A stretch of 64,000 nucleotides of DNA from assembly GCA_039679375.1 (NCBI GenBank), contig JBDKVA010000176.1, positions 62,001 to 126,000 on the forward strand, read 5' to 3'. Positions 55,097 through 64,000 of the stretch are shown one piece after another; the first letter of the stretch is position 1; the number at the start of each line of letters is the position of its first letter. The stretch is from JBDKVA01 sp039679375. Its GTDB lineage: Bacteria > Bacillota > Clostridia > Acetivibrionales > DTU013. Both the position numbers and the translations under genes were made by a program. The notes beneath the pieces are model-generated. The model had not been told where the DNA came from and did no database searches. It saw only the letters and a program-made list of their open reading frames with translations.

Positions 55097-57382
55097 TTAT
55101 TGCATTCCCATTATTACATAATTTGAATTGCCTCCATCAGATGAATTCCTGATGTACTGTTCTGAAAAATCTTGTATTATATTAGCTTTAAGAGTGTATG
55201 AAGTTGAAATGTCCAGTGATGACTCGAACCGAATAATTATTGTCACAGCATTAATATATCCTACGCTTTCTGCTTGAATTGACTTTGTTGTATTTTCTGA
55301 TTTATATTCCAGTACATAGTTGGTTTTGTTTACATTCAAGCCGGCATTTGAAATCTCTTTGGAAAATGTAACCTTAACAGCATTTGAATCAATAGTGCGT
55401 GCATCAATAATCACTGGTTTTTCTCCGGCATAGTCAACACCCGTAAAAGTTAGATCGGTTCCTGCTGGATTTGAATGCCCAAGATAATCCTTAAGCAAAG
55501 ATAACACCCTCACCTTATACTGTTTTCCACTTTCCAGCAATCTGTTTGAAGGCAGATATAACTTGACAACATAAGGATTTTCATTTGCATTGTAATAAAT
55601 CTTTTGCGGAACTACCGAGTATCCACCGTCAGTAACGCCAAGTACTGAGTATAATGTGGTATTTGAAGCAAATGCTGTATCAAGCGGCCTGTTAGAATAA
55701 AGATAAACCGTGCCATTATCAGTAGCTTCAGCATAAGTAAAGGTGTTCATGTCTTTTATTGAACCAGCTCCAATAATTGTTTCTTTTGTCTCTGATATCT
55801 TTTCCAATTTGTACGCGTCAAATATATTTTTAACCGTTAAATCATACATCGCACCTTCTTCAAGGGCTTGAAGGAGACCTACCTTTACAATACACCCACT
55901 TGTACCTTTTTCAGGCGAGACAACACTTTTAATGACCGATATTGGATACCCATCCGTTTTTACTATCGTAAAATTACTAGTTGAAGATACTGATAGCGGA
56001 TCAACCGCTTGGTTAAATTCAATGACTACCGTTTTGTTATCTTCAGCATAAATACTTTCAACCCTTAGTGATTCTGAACTTTGCCCATTTCCTATAAAAT
56101 CAATACTTTCACCCTGTCCTTCCAGTAAAGTCATACCATAATTGCTTTTCAGTTCATTTGATATTGCTAATGTATAGTTCTCACCAGTATAAAAATAGTT
56201 GTTTTTAAGTAGGATAGTAATACCGTTATCAATATCAGGAATTACATTAAGTTTTAATGAAGAAAAATCTCCATTAACAAAATCTTTTCCATCTCTTTTT
56301 ATTTTGTAATATAAAGGTACTTCTGCATTTATATTAATCGGTTGAGTAAAATAGACATTTATTGATTTATCATTTATTGGTTCTACCTTTTTAATTCTAA
56401 AATAGTCTGCATTTACTTCAGGAGCGCGGTATCCCGAAAAATTGAATTTTATTGATGAAATTATATTTCCTTCAATATCTTCAACATTCTGCAATTCGAT
56501 AGTATAATCCTTTAGCGATGTTTGCTCAGATGTTATTACATTTACCTGTTTTCCCATACTGGATTCTATATTTGCTGTTAAAATATTTGATATATTTGCA
56601 GTTTCATAGACAGAAACTTTAAGCATGGTATTGTTTACTATTTCTTCATTTAACTGTAATATTACTTTCGTTGATGAAGACGCATTAGCCTGGTCAATCT
56701 TTGTTACCGGTTCGTCAACCAAAATAGCGGTCGATAAAGCAATATCTCTTGTTACTGCATCATTCCTTACAAGTTCAAGAATAACGGATCTTCCAGTATC
56801 TTGCCTAGTTAACGGTAATGCATTATATAAAGCTTCGACAACTTTGCTTCTTCTATAATCTGCATTATCATCAATTCTATTTGCATATTCATTATGATCA
56901 TTTATGATTCCAGCACTTAAAGCTTTAGAATAAATCGTGTTCCACGTAAAATCAATATTATATTTATAACCTAATGCAGTCAAAACTAACTTCAAGAACG
57001 CTTTTTCACTTATATTATCTTCTGGTCCGAATTTTCCATCTGTGTAACCATTAATAATTCCATTCTGGACACAATATCCTATATAAGGTGCATACCACTT
57101 ATCTTTCTCTACATCTGGGAAAGTATTATTTATGTAATTATTCTTGTTTTTCAACACATCATTTTCAACACCACGCATACGCACAATAAAAGCTGATGCT
57201 TCGCTTCGTGTGAGTTGATTCTCAAGATAATACCCAAACCCATAACCTTTTAGGATGTTCAATTTATATAAAACATCCCCTTTTTGATCAGGTGTCATGT
57301 CTCTCGCATTGGCTTGGGTCACAAATGTAATACTTATGACGGCAATCATTATAAAAACAGTGATTTTTCTTGTCAATCGCAT
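55097..57382 (-). CDS. SLH and Ig-like surface protein, paralogue B
   Basis: A 761-residue exported protein: signal peptide (1-26), SLH domains (VLYKLNILKGYGFGYYLENQ, FPDVEKDKWYAPYIGYC with NGYTDGKFGPEDN, then YRRSKVVEALYNAL), and Ig-like S-layer modules such as TVVIEFNQAVDPLS and AVKVTFSKEISNAG. It is clearly homologous to 52642-54918 over the whole length. The start is ATG; the ribosome binding site is GGGGG a few bases upstream. It is separated from paralogue A by a strong hairpin, so the two may be expressed at different levels. It is likely anchored to secondary cell-wall polymer. Confidence 0.9.
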   Translation of the reverse strand: MRLTRKITVFIMIAVISITFVTQANARDMTPDQKGDVLYKLNILKGYGFGYYLENQLTRSEASAFIVRMRGVENDVLKNKNNYINNTFPDVEKDKWYAPYIGYCVQNGIINGYTDGKFGPEDNISEKAFLKLVLTALGYKYNIDFTWNTIYSKALSAGIINDHNEYANRIDDNADYRRSKVVEALYNALPLTRQDTGRSVILELVRNDAVTRDIALSTAILVDEPVTKIDQANASSSTKVILQLNEEIVNNTMLKVSVYETANISNILTANIESSMGKQVNVITSEQTSLKDYTIELQNVEDIEGNIISSIKFNFSGYRAPEVNADYFRIKKVEPINDKSINVYFTQPININAEVPLYYKIKRDGKDFVNGDFSSLKLNVIPDIDNGITILLKNNYFYTGENYTLAISNELKSNYGMTLLEGQGESIDFIGNGQSSESLRVESIYAEDNKTVVIEFNQAVDPLSVSSTSNFTIVKTDGYPISVIKSVVSPEKGTSGCIVKVGLLQALEEGAMYDLTVKNIFDAYKLEKISETKETIIGAGSIKDMNTFTYAEATDNGTVYLYSNRPLDTAFASNTTLYSVLGVTDGGYSVVPQKIYYNANENPYVVKLYLPSNRLLESGKQYKVRVLSLLKDYLGHSNPAGTDLTFTGVDYAGEKPVIIDARTIDSNAVKVTFSKEISNAGLNVNKTNYVLEYKSENTTKSIQAESVGYINAVTIIIRFESSLDISTSYTLKANIIQDFSEQYIRNSSDGGNSNYVIMGMQ

Positions 57383-57484
57383 ATATATCCCCCCATGTGA
57401 TTTATTTAATGTGATTTGTTTAATTTGATTATATCATCTGTCCAAGCTTATTTTCTGGCTTTAACCAAATTTTAATATATAAGT

Positions 57485-58126
57485 TCATTTTACATTAATA
57501 GTCCTTTTGGCAACAATAGTCCATTTTTCTTCTTCAAGCTTACGGATCATCAGTTTTATTACGTGAGTGCCTGAGTTCATGAAATTATAATTGATATTAT
57601 ACTTAAGTGTAATGCCTTCATTCTCAGATATTTGAAATGTCGATTTAATATCGTCTCCGAAAACAACCGTGCCATATTTATCCTTATATTCAGCTACACA
57701 CATATATTCATATTTCATATATTCATTAAGCATGGATGCAGGTATACTTGTGATAAAGCTCATACCGGTTGCCTGCCTGTTAACTGTATCAGTCGGCGTG
57801 CCGTTGGAAAACATGATAATAGTATTGCATGCTTGTACCGAAGCTGTTTTTGTATTGCCGTCCCATAGAACATCCCCATTAACGGAATCAACAGCAGCTC
57901 GAAGCGGTACATATGTCCTGTCATCAATTAAAAGCGCCGGGAGGTTATCTGGCATTTGAGAACGAGGAATAAGGTTTTTACCGACAGCAAGATTTACAAT
58001 TTGGAAAGACGTTCCGCTTTTAGTTATGTAATAATTCGCAGCTGCAAATACAGTAGTGCTTAATATTGCAATCAGTACAAAGCATATTATTGCGCTCTTT
58101 AAAAATTTTCCTCTTACCCTCTTCAT
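57485..58126 (-). CDS. Exported stalk-domain protein (copper amine oxidase N-terminal-like)
   Basis: A 213-residue exported protein: signal peptide (1-28), then a stalk domain with the diagnostic IDDRTYVPLRAAVDSVNGDV and W-D-GNTKTASV pattern (about 63-105), and a C-terminal beta-rich domain. The fold is known from amine-oxidase N-termini but is widespread alone on clostridial surface proteins, where it probably mediates wall or surface assembly. GGGAG is about 11 bases before the ATG. It lies between the S-layer gene and SLH paralogue B on the same strand, 102 bp before the latter. Confidence 0.85.
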   Translation of the reverse strand: MKRVRGKFLKSAIICFVLIAILSTTVFAAANYYITKSGTSFQIVNLAVGKNLIPRSQMPDNLPALLIDDRTYVPLRAAVDSVNGDVLWDGNTKTASVQACNTIIMFSNGTPTDTVNRQATGMSFITSIPASMLNEYMKYEYMCVAEYKDKYGTVVFGDDIKSTFQISENEGITLKYNINYNFMNSGTHVIKLMIRKLEEEKWTIVAKRTINVK

Positions 58127-58192
58127 ATTATTTTACACTCCCTTTACTAGATAAAGCTATCTTTAAATTTATTACAATAAACAATATAATAT

Positions 58193-58222
58193 TAAACAAA
58201 AGGCCGGGATATTATCCCGGCC
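58193..58222 (-). terminator. Rho-independent terminator of the S-layer gene
   Basis: A perfect GC-rich stem GGCCGGGAT-ATT-ATCCCGGCC (58202-58222), followed on the minus strand by TTTTGTTT, lies 34 bp beyond the S-layer gene stop. Confidence 0.93.
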
Positions 58223-58256
58223 CTTCATTTAGTTAATAACAGATTAGTTACAATTC

Positions 58257-61200
58257 TTACAGGGCTGTCAATGCCAAGTCTTTGCAGACTTCATTTCCAG
58301 CAGCATCATAAATTGTCATTGTTTCTGCACCAGCAACTCCTGCAACCGTACCGGTCAAAGTAGTTCCAATGGCTCCGCCAACTCCAGCTGTTACTGAAAA
58401 TTCAGCAGCGCTATTTGTAAGCTTAATAGTATATGGAGCATTTGCTACTAATCCAGCTGTTGCACTGAATGCGATAGAGTCAGCTGCAGCTGCGTCACCA
58501 TATATCAGGGTAACCTGACCAGCTACGATAGCAGCTGTTGTTCCAACACCGGTGAATGTTACTGAATTATCATAGTTTGCTGCATCTGCAGTTGCTTTCT
58601 TTATAGCACCTATTCCAGCGAAATCAGTTATGTCGGAACCATTTACTACAGCTATCTCGTAAGTGGTACCAGCAACGAACTTGCCTGAAGCCAGAGTTAC
58701 TATGAAGAAGTCCTTACCTGCTGTGTAAGCTAATGAGTAATCAGCTGTTCCTATTATCTTACCAGTCTTTGTGTTCTTGATCTTTATATCGGCTGCATCA
58801 ATTGTGCCAGCTGCTGCAATGTCTTCCGACAGAGTTACTTTTACTTTGTTATCAGCAACAGCACTTGCAGTTACCATATAAGGAGCTTCGTTGTCTGTAT
58901 CTACTGCTGCAAATTCCATTTCATCATAGTCTGTACTCAGAGTTACAGCATTGTCATACTTGTACTTAATAGCTGTCGGATCCAGTACTTCTACCTTGTA
59001 AACATAACCATTTGTCATGGTTGTAGCAGCATCTACAAAGTATACTGTCAACTTCTTGCCGCTTATCTTATATACTGACTTGAATTCACTTGCTGTAACA
59101 ACATCTCCAGAAGCGTTTTTAACCTTTATATCAGTATTAGGATCAAGCTGTCCAACACCTGCGCCTGTTGTAGCAGCAATATCATTATTGAAGTAAATTT
59201 CCAATGTATTATCATTGGTCATCACTGCTGCATCAACCTTCAGTGTAACAGCACTGAGATCTCCAGTCGCAAATATTCCTTCGGACTTGTCAGCTGCTGC
59301 ATTGAATTTAACCTTTCCAGGGTATAATCCTGATTTATCATTCAATGCATGAGTTGATATCATGTTCAGATAGTAAACAGTATTGTCTTCCATAGCTGTT
59401 GTAAACGTTACTCTTACTTTCTTACCACTTAATGAAGCAGCATTGCCAACCAGATTTGCACCAGTATTAGTGTCAGCCGGAATGTCGCCTTCATTTTTGT
59501 AAAGAGCAAATGCAGATGCTAATGGTGTACCGGCAATATCAGCACTGAATACGACTTCAATGTTTTTCTCATCGATAACATTAACAATCTCTACAGTAAT
59601 GTCGGCCTTATCATCACTGATGCCTGCAAATTCTGCTTCATCAGTATCTGTATCCAATGCAACGCCGTATTCGCTTGTAACTCCTGCTACAGCTACTTTA
59701 TAAATCTCTGTAGTTGCCATAGCATCACCAGCAGTGTTGAAAGTGAGCACTACTGATTTATTGTCATCTGTCAAATAAGCATTATCCGCTAGCTTGCCAT
59801 TCAGACCAGCTCCACCTGTAAAGGTGTAATTGGAAAGAACTTTTGAATTAGTAGCATCTACTGCCTGGTTGAACAGAACTTTTACAGTGTACTTGTCTAT
59901 TGCTACAGCGCCTTCAACTTTGAGAGCTGTAAGAGCGTCGCCCATGCCGGCAAATTTCTTCTCGGAATCTGCAGTTATCACATTTCCACTTAAGTCCTTA
60001 ACATTGCTTATCTTCAAAGAATACACTTTTGCTGACTGAGGAAGAGTATTCAATGTTACATAAGTTTTATCATCACTTAAAGTAGCTTTTGTAGGATATG
60101 CCAAACCGCCATCGAATACATAATTTGACAAAGTTGTAGCAGATGCTTTTTCAACTTTTTCAGAGAATGTTACTTTAATGGATGTATTGGTAAGAGCTTC
60201 TACCTTGCTTATAGTCGGCTTCGTTGTATCAGCAGCTTTTCCACCAAACTTCTTGTCATCCAGGTCAGTATTGACGCCATTTCCGGCTTCATCCTTGAGG
60301 TTGGCTATAGTCAGTGTATAAAGCTTACCTGCTGTCTGAGCAGAAGTAGTAAGGTTAACTACCTTTTCGTTGTCAGCATCCACTGCTGCTGCAGTTACAG
60401 TCAAGTCACCATCTATGGTGAAGTTTGCAGGAACTACTGTAGTTGCATCTACTGTATCGTTTAAGGTAACAATTACAGCTGTGTTAGTATCAGCGACAAC
60501 ACTTTCGATACCAATCTTAACTGTATCAACAGCTGTTCCGCCAAAGCTCTTATCTACGTCAGCTATCTTGTTTCCAGCTACGTCAGCAACGTTTTTAACT
60601 GTTAATTTGTACAGTTTGCCGCTTACCTGTGCACTGGTTGTCAGGATAACTACTGGTGTTCCGCCAAGTACGTTTGTATCTTTCTTAAATTTAGCGGCTG
60701 TTACTGTTACATCATTGTTAATGGTGTAATTTGCAATATCCAGAGCGCTGTCACTGAGTTTTTCAGCTTCTGTATAAGTTACTGTCAGCTCGACTCCATC
60801 CTTAGAAGTAACAGATGCAATCACAGGCTTAACTGTATCAGGAGCTTTTCCACCGAACTTCTTGGAGGCATCAGCCATCACATTACCAGTTTTGTCAGCA
60901 ACTTTAGTAACCTTAACTTCATACAGCTTTCCAGAAGTCTGGGATGATGTAGTCAAGGTAACGTTAGCGCCACTTACTGATGCTGCTGTTACTGTCAAAT
61001 CAGCTATTGTGTAGTTAGCTGCATCTGTAGCTGTAACCGGATCCAAATCGCTATTGTCAAACGTTATTTTGACGCTAGTGTTGGTCAGAGCTATAGCTGA
61101 TGAAAGCGCTGGCTTGGTTACGTCCTTAACAAGACCAACAAATTCATAAACTGTTGAATCAACAGTCATCTTGTAAACTGTTCCAGCTACCTGAGCCGCT

Positions 61201-62039
61201 GTATCAACTGTTACTGTCTTTCCGTCTGCACTCAGGGTTACGTCTGTAACTGCAAGTTCAGTTCCAGCCGCATCCTTAATGGAGATCTTGGATGCATCAA
61301 CCTTTGTAGCCGCTGTATTCAACGCGATGTCAACCATCATGTAGGTAACTGCTGTGACTGATTTAACATCAAGTGCTACATACGGGTTAATCAATCCGTT
61401 AGCTTCTGCAGCAGCCTTGAGTGTTGGATTCGTTGCTGCCAGCTTTTCAACAAGGGTCGTAGTTCCTCCCTTAACAGTTCCTTTAAGGATTTCAATAAGA
61501 GCGGTTGCGGTATTGTCATTAGTCAATTCAGCAATCGCAGCAACCTTTGTCAGTCCTAAAGAAGCAGCAAAAGTAATTGTGTCTGCATACTGGAAGTCTG
61601 TTCCCTGCTTGTATCCCAGAGCTTCAAGGGCTACTTTGTACATCATCTGTGCACTTGCTGCGCCATTGGGATCAAATTTCTTTCCATCGCCTACCCAACC
61701 TAATTCCGGATGTGCTTTCAGGTATGCAAGTATTGCCTTACCGCCAGTCCATCCCACTTGGCCAGCATCTTCAAACGTTTCAGTTCCTGTGAAAGCTAAT
61801 GCTTCATCTTCTTTACCAATAAGTCTCAAGTAAAGAATAGCGGCCTGAAGCCTATTAGTGCCTTTTGCAAGGTATTCAGGCGTAACGCCTACTGAAATGT
61901 CCTCACCCCTAAGAACGCCAAGCTCTTCACAGATTTTTGCATCTGTCTTGGTAGTCTCAGCGGCGAATGCAGGAACCGTAAATGTAGCGAGCACGCATAT
62001 AGATACGATTACTGCAAGTAACTTCTTGAGATTTTTCAT
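58257..62039 (-). CDS. Probable major S-layer protein with SLH and Ig-like repeats
   Basis: A 1260-residue exported protein. Signal peptide (1-26, cleaved after AFA), an SLH-like region (about 30-215), then tandem ~100-residue SbsA-type Ig-like modules at about 306-400, 401-503, 504-602 and 603-698, many ending in a KFGGK-A-x-DT-x-KP junction, with further modules to the C-terminus. The composition is Ala/Thr/Val/Asp-rich and Cys-poor, as in S-layer proteins. The start at ATG 62037-62039 has AGGAGG ten bases upstream. A consensus promoter, a ~130-nt leader and a strong terminator point to high expression, so it is likely the major S-layer subunit. Confidence 0.9.
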   Translation of the reverse strand: MKNLKKLLAVIVSICVLATFTVPAFAAETTKTDAKICEELGVLRGEDISVGVTPEYLAKGTNRLQAAILYLRLIGKEDEALAFTGTETFEDAGQVGWTGGKAILAYLKAHPELGWVGDGKKFDPNGAASAQMMYKVALEALGYKQGTDFQYADTITFAASLGLTKVAAIAELTNDNTATALIEILKGTVKGGTTTLVEKLAATNPTLKAAAEANGLINPYVALDVKSVTAVTYMMVDIALNTAATKVDASKISIKDAAGTELAVTDVTLSADGKTVTVDTAAQVAGTVYKMTVDSTVYEFVGLVKDVTKPALSSAIALTNTSVKITFDNSDLDPVTATDAANYTIADLTVTAASVSGANVTLTTSSQTSGKLYEVKVTKVADKTGNVMADASKKFGGKAPDTVKPVIASVTSKDGVELTVTYTEAEKLSDSALDIANYTINNDVTVTAAKFKKDTNVLGGTPVVILTTSAQVSGKLYKLTVKNVADVAGNKIADVDKSFGGTAVDTVKIGIESVVADTNTAVIVTLNDTVDATTVVPANFTIDGDLTVTAAAVDADNEKVVNLTTSAQTAGKLYTLTIANLKDEAGNGVNTDLDDKKFGGKAADTTKPTISKVEALTNTSIKVTFSEKVEKASATTLSNYVFDGGLAYPTKATLSDDKTYVTLNTLPQSAKVYSLKISNVKDLSGNVITADSEKKFAGMGDALTALKVEGAVAIDKYTVKVLFNQAVDATNSKVLSNYTFTGGAGLNGKLADNAYLTDDNKSVVLTFNTAGDAMATTEIYKVAVAGVTSEYGVALDTDTDEAEFAGISDDKADITVEIVNVIDEKNIEVVFSADIAGTPLASAFALYKNEGDIPADTNTGANLVGNAASLSGKKVRVTFTTAMEDNTVYYLNMISTHALNDKSGLYPGKVKFNAAADKSEGIFATGDLSAVTLKVDAAVMTNDNTLEIYFNNDIAATTGAGVGQLDPNTDIKVKNASGDVVTASEFKSVYKISGKKLTVYFVDAATTMTNGYVYKVEVLDPTAIKYKYDNAVTLSTDYDEMEFAAVDTDNEAPYMVTASAVADNKVKVTLSEDIAAAGTIDAADIKIKNTKTGKIIGTADYSLAYTAGKDFFIVTLASGKFVAGTTYEIAVVNGSDITDFAGIGAIKKATADAANYDNSVTFTGVGTTAAIVAGQVTLIYGDAAAADSIAFSATAGLVANAPYTIKLTNSAAEFSVTAGVGGAIGTTLTGTVAGVAGAETMTIYDAAGNEVCKDLALTAL

Positions 62040-62172
62040 ACTCTCAAATCCTCCTCGTAAATTTTTGGGATAGGCTTTAAGTTTCAAGCCGGGGTACGCC
62101 TCTCCCCTTTGATATAACCCGACTCGTCTTACAACTTTCATCAGTAAGGGCAAACTCCACCCATCTGAATTC
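62040..62172 (-). promoter_or_regulatory. Structured 5' leader of the S-layer gene
   Basis: About 132 nt between the predicted start site and ATG. On the minus strand it can form GGGG-AGAGGCGTA-CCCC, the hairpin GGCTT-GAAACTTA-AAGCC, and an outer stem CGAGTCGGG/CCCGGCTTG of nine pairs with two wobbles. No known riboswitch class matches. It may stabilise the mRNA or regulate translation, as in other S-layer genes. Confidence 0.5.
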
Positions 62173-62178
62173 AAGTTG

Positions 62179-62207
62179 ATTATATCACCGGCATTTTTAC
62201 CAGTCAA
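62179..62207 (-). promoter_or_regulatory. Consensus promoter of the S-layer gene
   Basis: TTGACT (62202-62207), a 17-bp spacer and TATAAT (62179-62184) on the minus strand form a near-consensus sigma-A promoter, in keeping with a highly expressed S-layer gene. Confidence 0.92.
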
Positions 62208-62249
62208 CATATCCAAACCAAGTGTAAAGAAATTGTAACAGATTTGCAA

Positions 62250-62468
62250 TAAAGCAATACTGCACTATTCAAACACTTTTATCCGTTATGCCGAAGCGTA
62301 CATGCCAAATGATAATATGCATGTCATCCGGGGCTTTCACAAGTGGAAATGTCCCCAAATTTTAGCAACTTTAATTATATCACCAGAACCGCGGTGTTTC
62401 AATAAGTAAATGTACAAGTTTGATTCATTATGATAGAATTAAATGAGAAAATTAAGGGGGTTTAAACA
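62250..62468. other. Divergent intergenic region
   Basis: An AT-rich gap between the S-layer promoter and the right-edge gene. A hairpin CATGC/GCATG around 62308-62330 is visible. No convincing promoter pair or gene is seen. Confidence 0.3.
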
Positions 62469-64000
62469 TTGTCAGACAAAACAATATCAGCAGACAAAAA
62501 TAAAAGTTCAAAAGGGTTAAAGGGTACTGCAAGCAAAACTGCAAATAACACAAAACAATATAAAAAAGTAAACACACAATATAAGCCAGGAAATAATTCA
62601 AGGCAAAGCAGAAGGCACAATCTCAAACATAACTCAAAGCTAATTACAAATTACAGTGTTTATCAAGCTATTCCATTATACCTTATTATAGCGCTTATTC
62701 CACTCATCCTCTTTTTAAAGGAAATCATTATAAATGATCCCGGGAACCTTTACTGGGACGGGCAAAGCACACATTATGACTTGTTTTCATATTATAAAAT
62801 GGTCTATTTATTACTGTTTACTGTAATCGGGCTCCTTCTATTCCTGTTCACGCGCAAGGGTAACCCATTTGACATGCAAAAAACAGTCTATTACATACCG
62901 GTTGGAATCTATGCACTGTTCATTTTATTATCGGCATTAGCTTCCGAGTATAAGCAGGTAGCGTTTTATGGTTTTCTTGAAAGATATGAGGGCGCATTTG
63001 TACTTATTGCATATAATGTCATCGTCTTTCTTGCTATGAATATATTAAAAGAAGAAAAACAAATTAAAATACTATTTGGCTGTCTATTGGCATCTGCCGC
63101 TATTATCACTCTGCTGGGGACATTGCAATACTTGGGGATTGACTATTTTAAAGCTGAAATTTTTACCAAGCTCATCACTCCGGCATCATTAAAAAATTTA
63201 GGGCGCAGCCTTACACCCAAATTCCCGGAGAAAACAATTTTCTCGACCCTTTATAATCAAAATTATGTGGGAAGTTATATTGCCATGCTCACGCCTGTTA
63301 TAATGGTCATGCTTATTGCTGCTAAAAAGCTTCTCCATAAAATATTACTTGCAGCCTTATTTTGCCTGTCGTTCATTAACTGGATAGGCTGTGACTCCCG
63401 TGCAGGCCTCGTTGGCGGTGCACTCGCATTTATTGTAATACTGGTTATGTTCAGAAGAAAAATCCTGCAGCACAAGGTAGTTGCCATTGCAGCTATAGTA
63501 CTTTTATGCGGCGGTTTGGCCATATTTAACTTTGCAACAGATGGGTCGATTATTGCCAGGTTTAATCGGATAGCAACATTGGAGAACAAAGAAGACTCTG
63601 CGGCTTCGGAATCCAGAATGGCTTTGGATAAATCACTAGAAGGTCTGCTAGATGTCTCAATGAGCTCATCGAAAGTCAGCCTTGCTACCAAAAAAGGTAC
63701 TTTTCAAGTAATGGTAGATGGCGGCAAATTAAACTTTTCTGACGAGAATAATAAAGAACTGGGAGCTAGTCTGGACAACAACGCTGTTACTTTTTCAGAT
63801 AACAGGTTCCAAAATATTCGTCTGAATTTACAGCCTGAGAATGGGTTGATAGAATTCTATTATAATGACTATAACTTGATTAATGTAATATTCACAAAAG
63901 AAGGCTTACTAAGTACAACTAACAGATGGATGACCTACAGGAATGACAGAGAAATTGAGTCCTTTGGCTTTGAAGGAATAGAGACTTTCGGATCGAACAG
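62469..64000 (+). CDS. O-antigen ligase/polymerase-like membrane protein, N-terminal part
   Basis: The first 510 codons of a gene that runs off the right edge. The start is TTG at 62469 with AAGGGGG eight bases upstream. A basic, Lys/Asn-rich cytoplasmic tail (~60 residues) is followed by about ten membrane helices, including YLIIALIPLILFLKEIII and the Wzy/WaaL-type segments LASEYKQVAFYGFLERYEG (an R-Y-E-G loop) and YNQNYVGSYIAMLTPVIMVM with GCDSRAG, then a long extracellular region (from ~375) outside the usual family plan. Such enzymes join or polymerise lipid-linked glycans. Divergence from the S-layer gene suggests a role in S-layer or wall-polymer glycosylation (inferred). Confidence 0.85.
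   Translation, partial: MSDKTISADKNKSSKGLKGTASKTANNTKQYKKVNTQYKPGNNSRQSRRHNLKHNSKLITNYSVYQAIPLYLIIALIPLILFLKEIIINDPGNLYWDGQSTHYDLFSYYKMVYLLLFTVIGLLLFLFTRKGNPFDMQKTVYYIPVGIYALFILLSALASEYKQVAFYGFLERYEGAFVLIAYNVIVFLAMNILKEEKQIKILFGCLLASAAIITLLGTLQYLGIDYFKAEIFTKLITPASLKNLGRSLTPKFPEKTIFSTLYNQNYVGSYIAMLTPVIMVMLIAAKKLLHKILLAALFCLSFINWIGCDSRAGLVGGALAFIVILVMFRRKILQHKVVAIAAIVLLCGGLAIFNFATDGSIIARFNRIATLENKEDSAASESRMALDKSLEGLLDVSMSSSKVSLATKKGTFQVMVDGGKLNFSDENNKELGASLDNNAVTFSDNRFQNIRLNLQPENGLIEFYYNDYNLINVIFTKEGLLSTTNRWMTYRNDREIESFGFEGIETFGSN

Noticed and set aside
62040..62172. Hammerhead-ribozyme-like CTGATGA ... GAAAC in the S-layer leader
   Set aside because: The stem that should join the two core boxes does not form and the cleavage-site stem is missing.
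62040..62249. N-terminal extension of the S-layer protein by 70 codons
   Set aside because: It would cross the promoter and leader and bury the signal peptide; the ATG at 62039 follows AGGAGG.

Overview
The window looks like a chromosomal segment of an endospore-forming, S-layer-bearing member of the Clostridia (Bacillota). The main evidence is a GerA-type spore germinant receptor operon, a complete WalRK/YycHI cell-wall stress operon, a T-box-controlled seryl-tRNA synthetase, strong AGGAGG ribosome binding sites, frequent GTG and TTG starts, and seven gene products (counting the amber-split giant once) built on S-layer-homology (SLH) or SLH-like domains. The genus cannot be fixed from sequence reading alone.

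Region 1 (1-9.5 kb): the start of a LacI-family repressor with two palindromic operators, a repeat-rich intergenic region, a polytopic membrane protein, a heterodimeric ABC exporter whose genes overlap by 4 bp, its MarR repressor with an operator abutting a consensus promoter, a MATE efflux pump and a secreted polysaccharide deacetylase.

Region 2 (9.7-25.2 kb) is a cell-surface locus. One uninterrupted reading frame of 3,952 codons is broken only by a single in-frame TAG at 19028-19030. The first half carries the signal peptide and the second half carries the SLH anchor. An SLH-anchored subtilase follows 43 bp downstream.

Region 3 (25.4-33.6 kb): a MalT/LuxR-type ATPase regulator, serS with its T-box leader and promoter, and on the other strand a germinant receptor operon in A-C-B order. 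Region 4 (33.6-38.85 kb) is an AT-rich accessory island. It holds a beta-lactamase-fold lipoprotein, an AraC regulator, a metallo-beta-lactamase-fold lipoprotein, a beta-propeller lipoprotein, a structured intergenic element of unknown class, and two decayed gene remnants.

Region 5 (38.85-47.5 kb) is the wal locus, reading walR-walK-(unknown secreted protein)-yycH-yycI-murA-walJ-rlmH. It links wall-stress sensing to peptidoglycan precursor synthesis. murA has its own consensus promoter. Region 6 (47.8-64 kb) is a second surface region: an N-terminal SLH protein, two adjacent TolC-fold proteins (unexpected in a monoderm), two paralogous SLH/Ig-like proteins, a stalk-domain protein, a probable major S-layer protein with a consensus promoter and a structured leader, and the beginning of an O-antigen-ligase-like membrane protein at the right edge.

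The observations most worth following up are the amber-split giant surface protein, the TolC pair beside duplicated SLH proteins, the unknown secreted gene inside the wal operon, the unclassified RNA-like element at 37.15-37.23 kb, and the S-layer leader.
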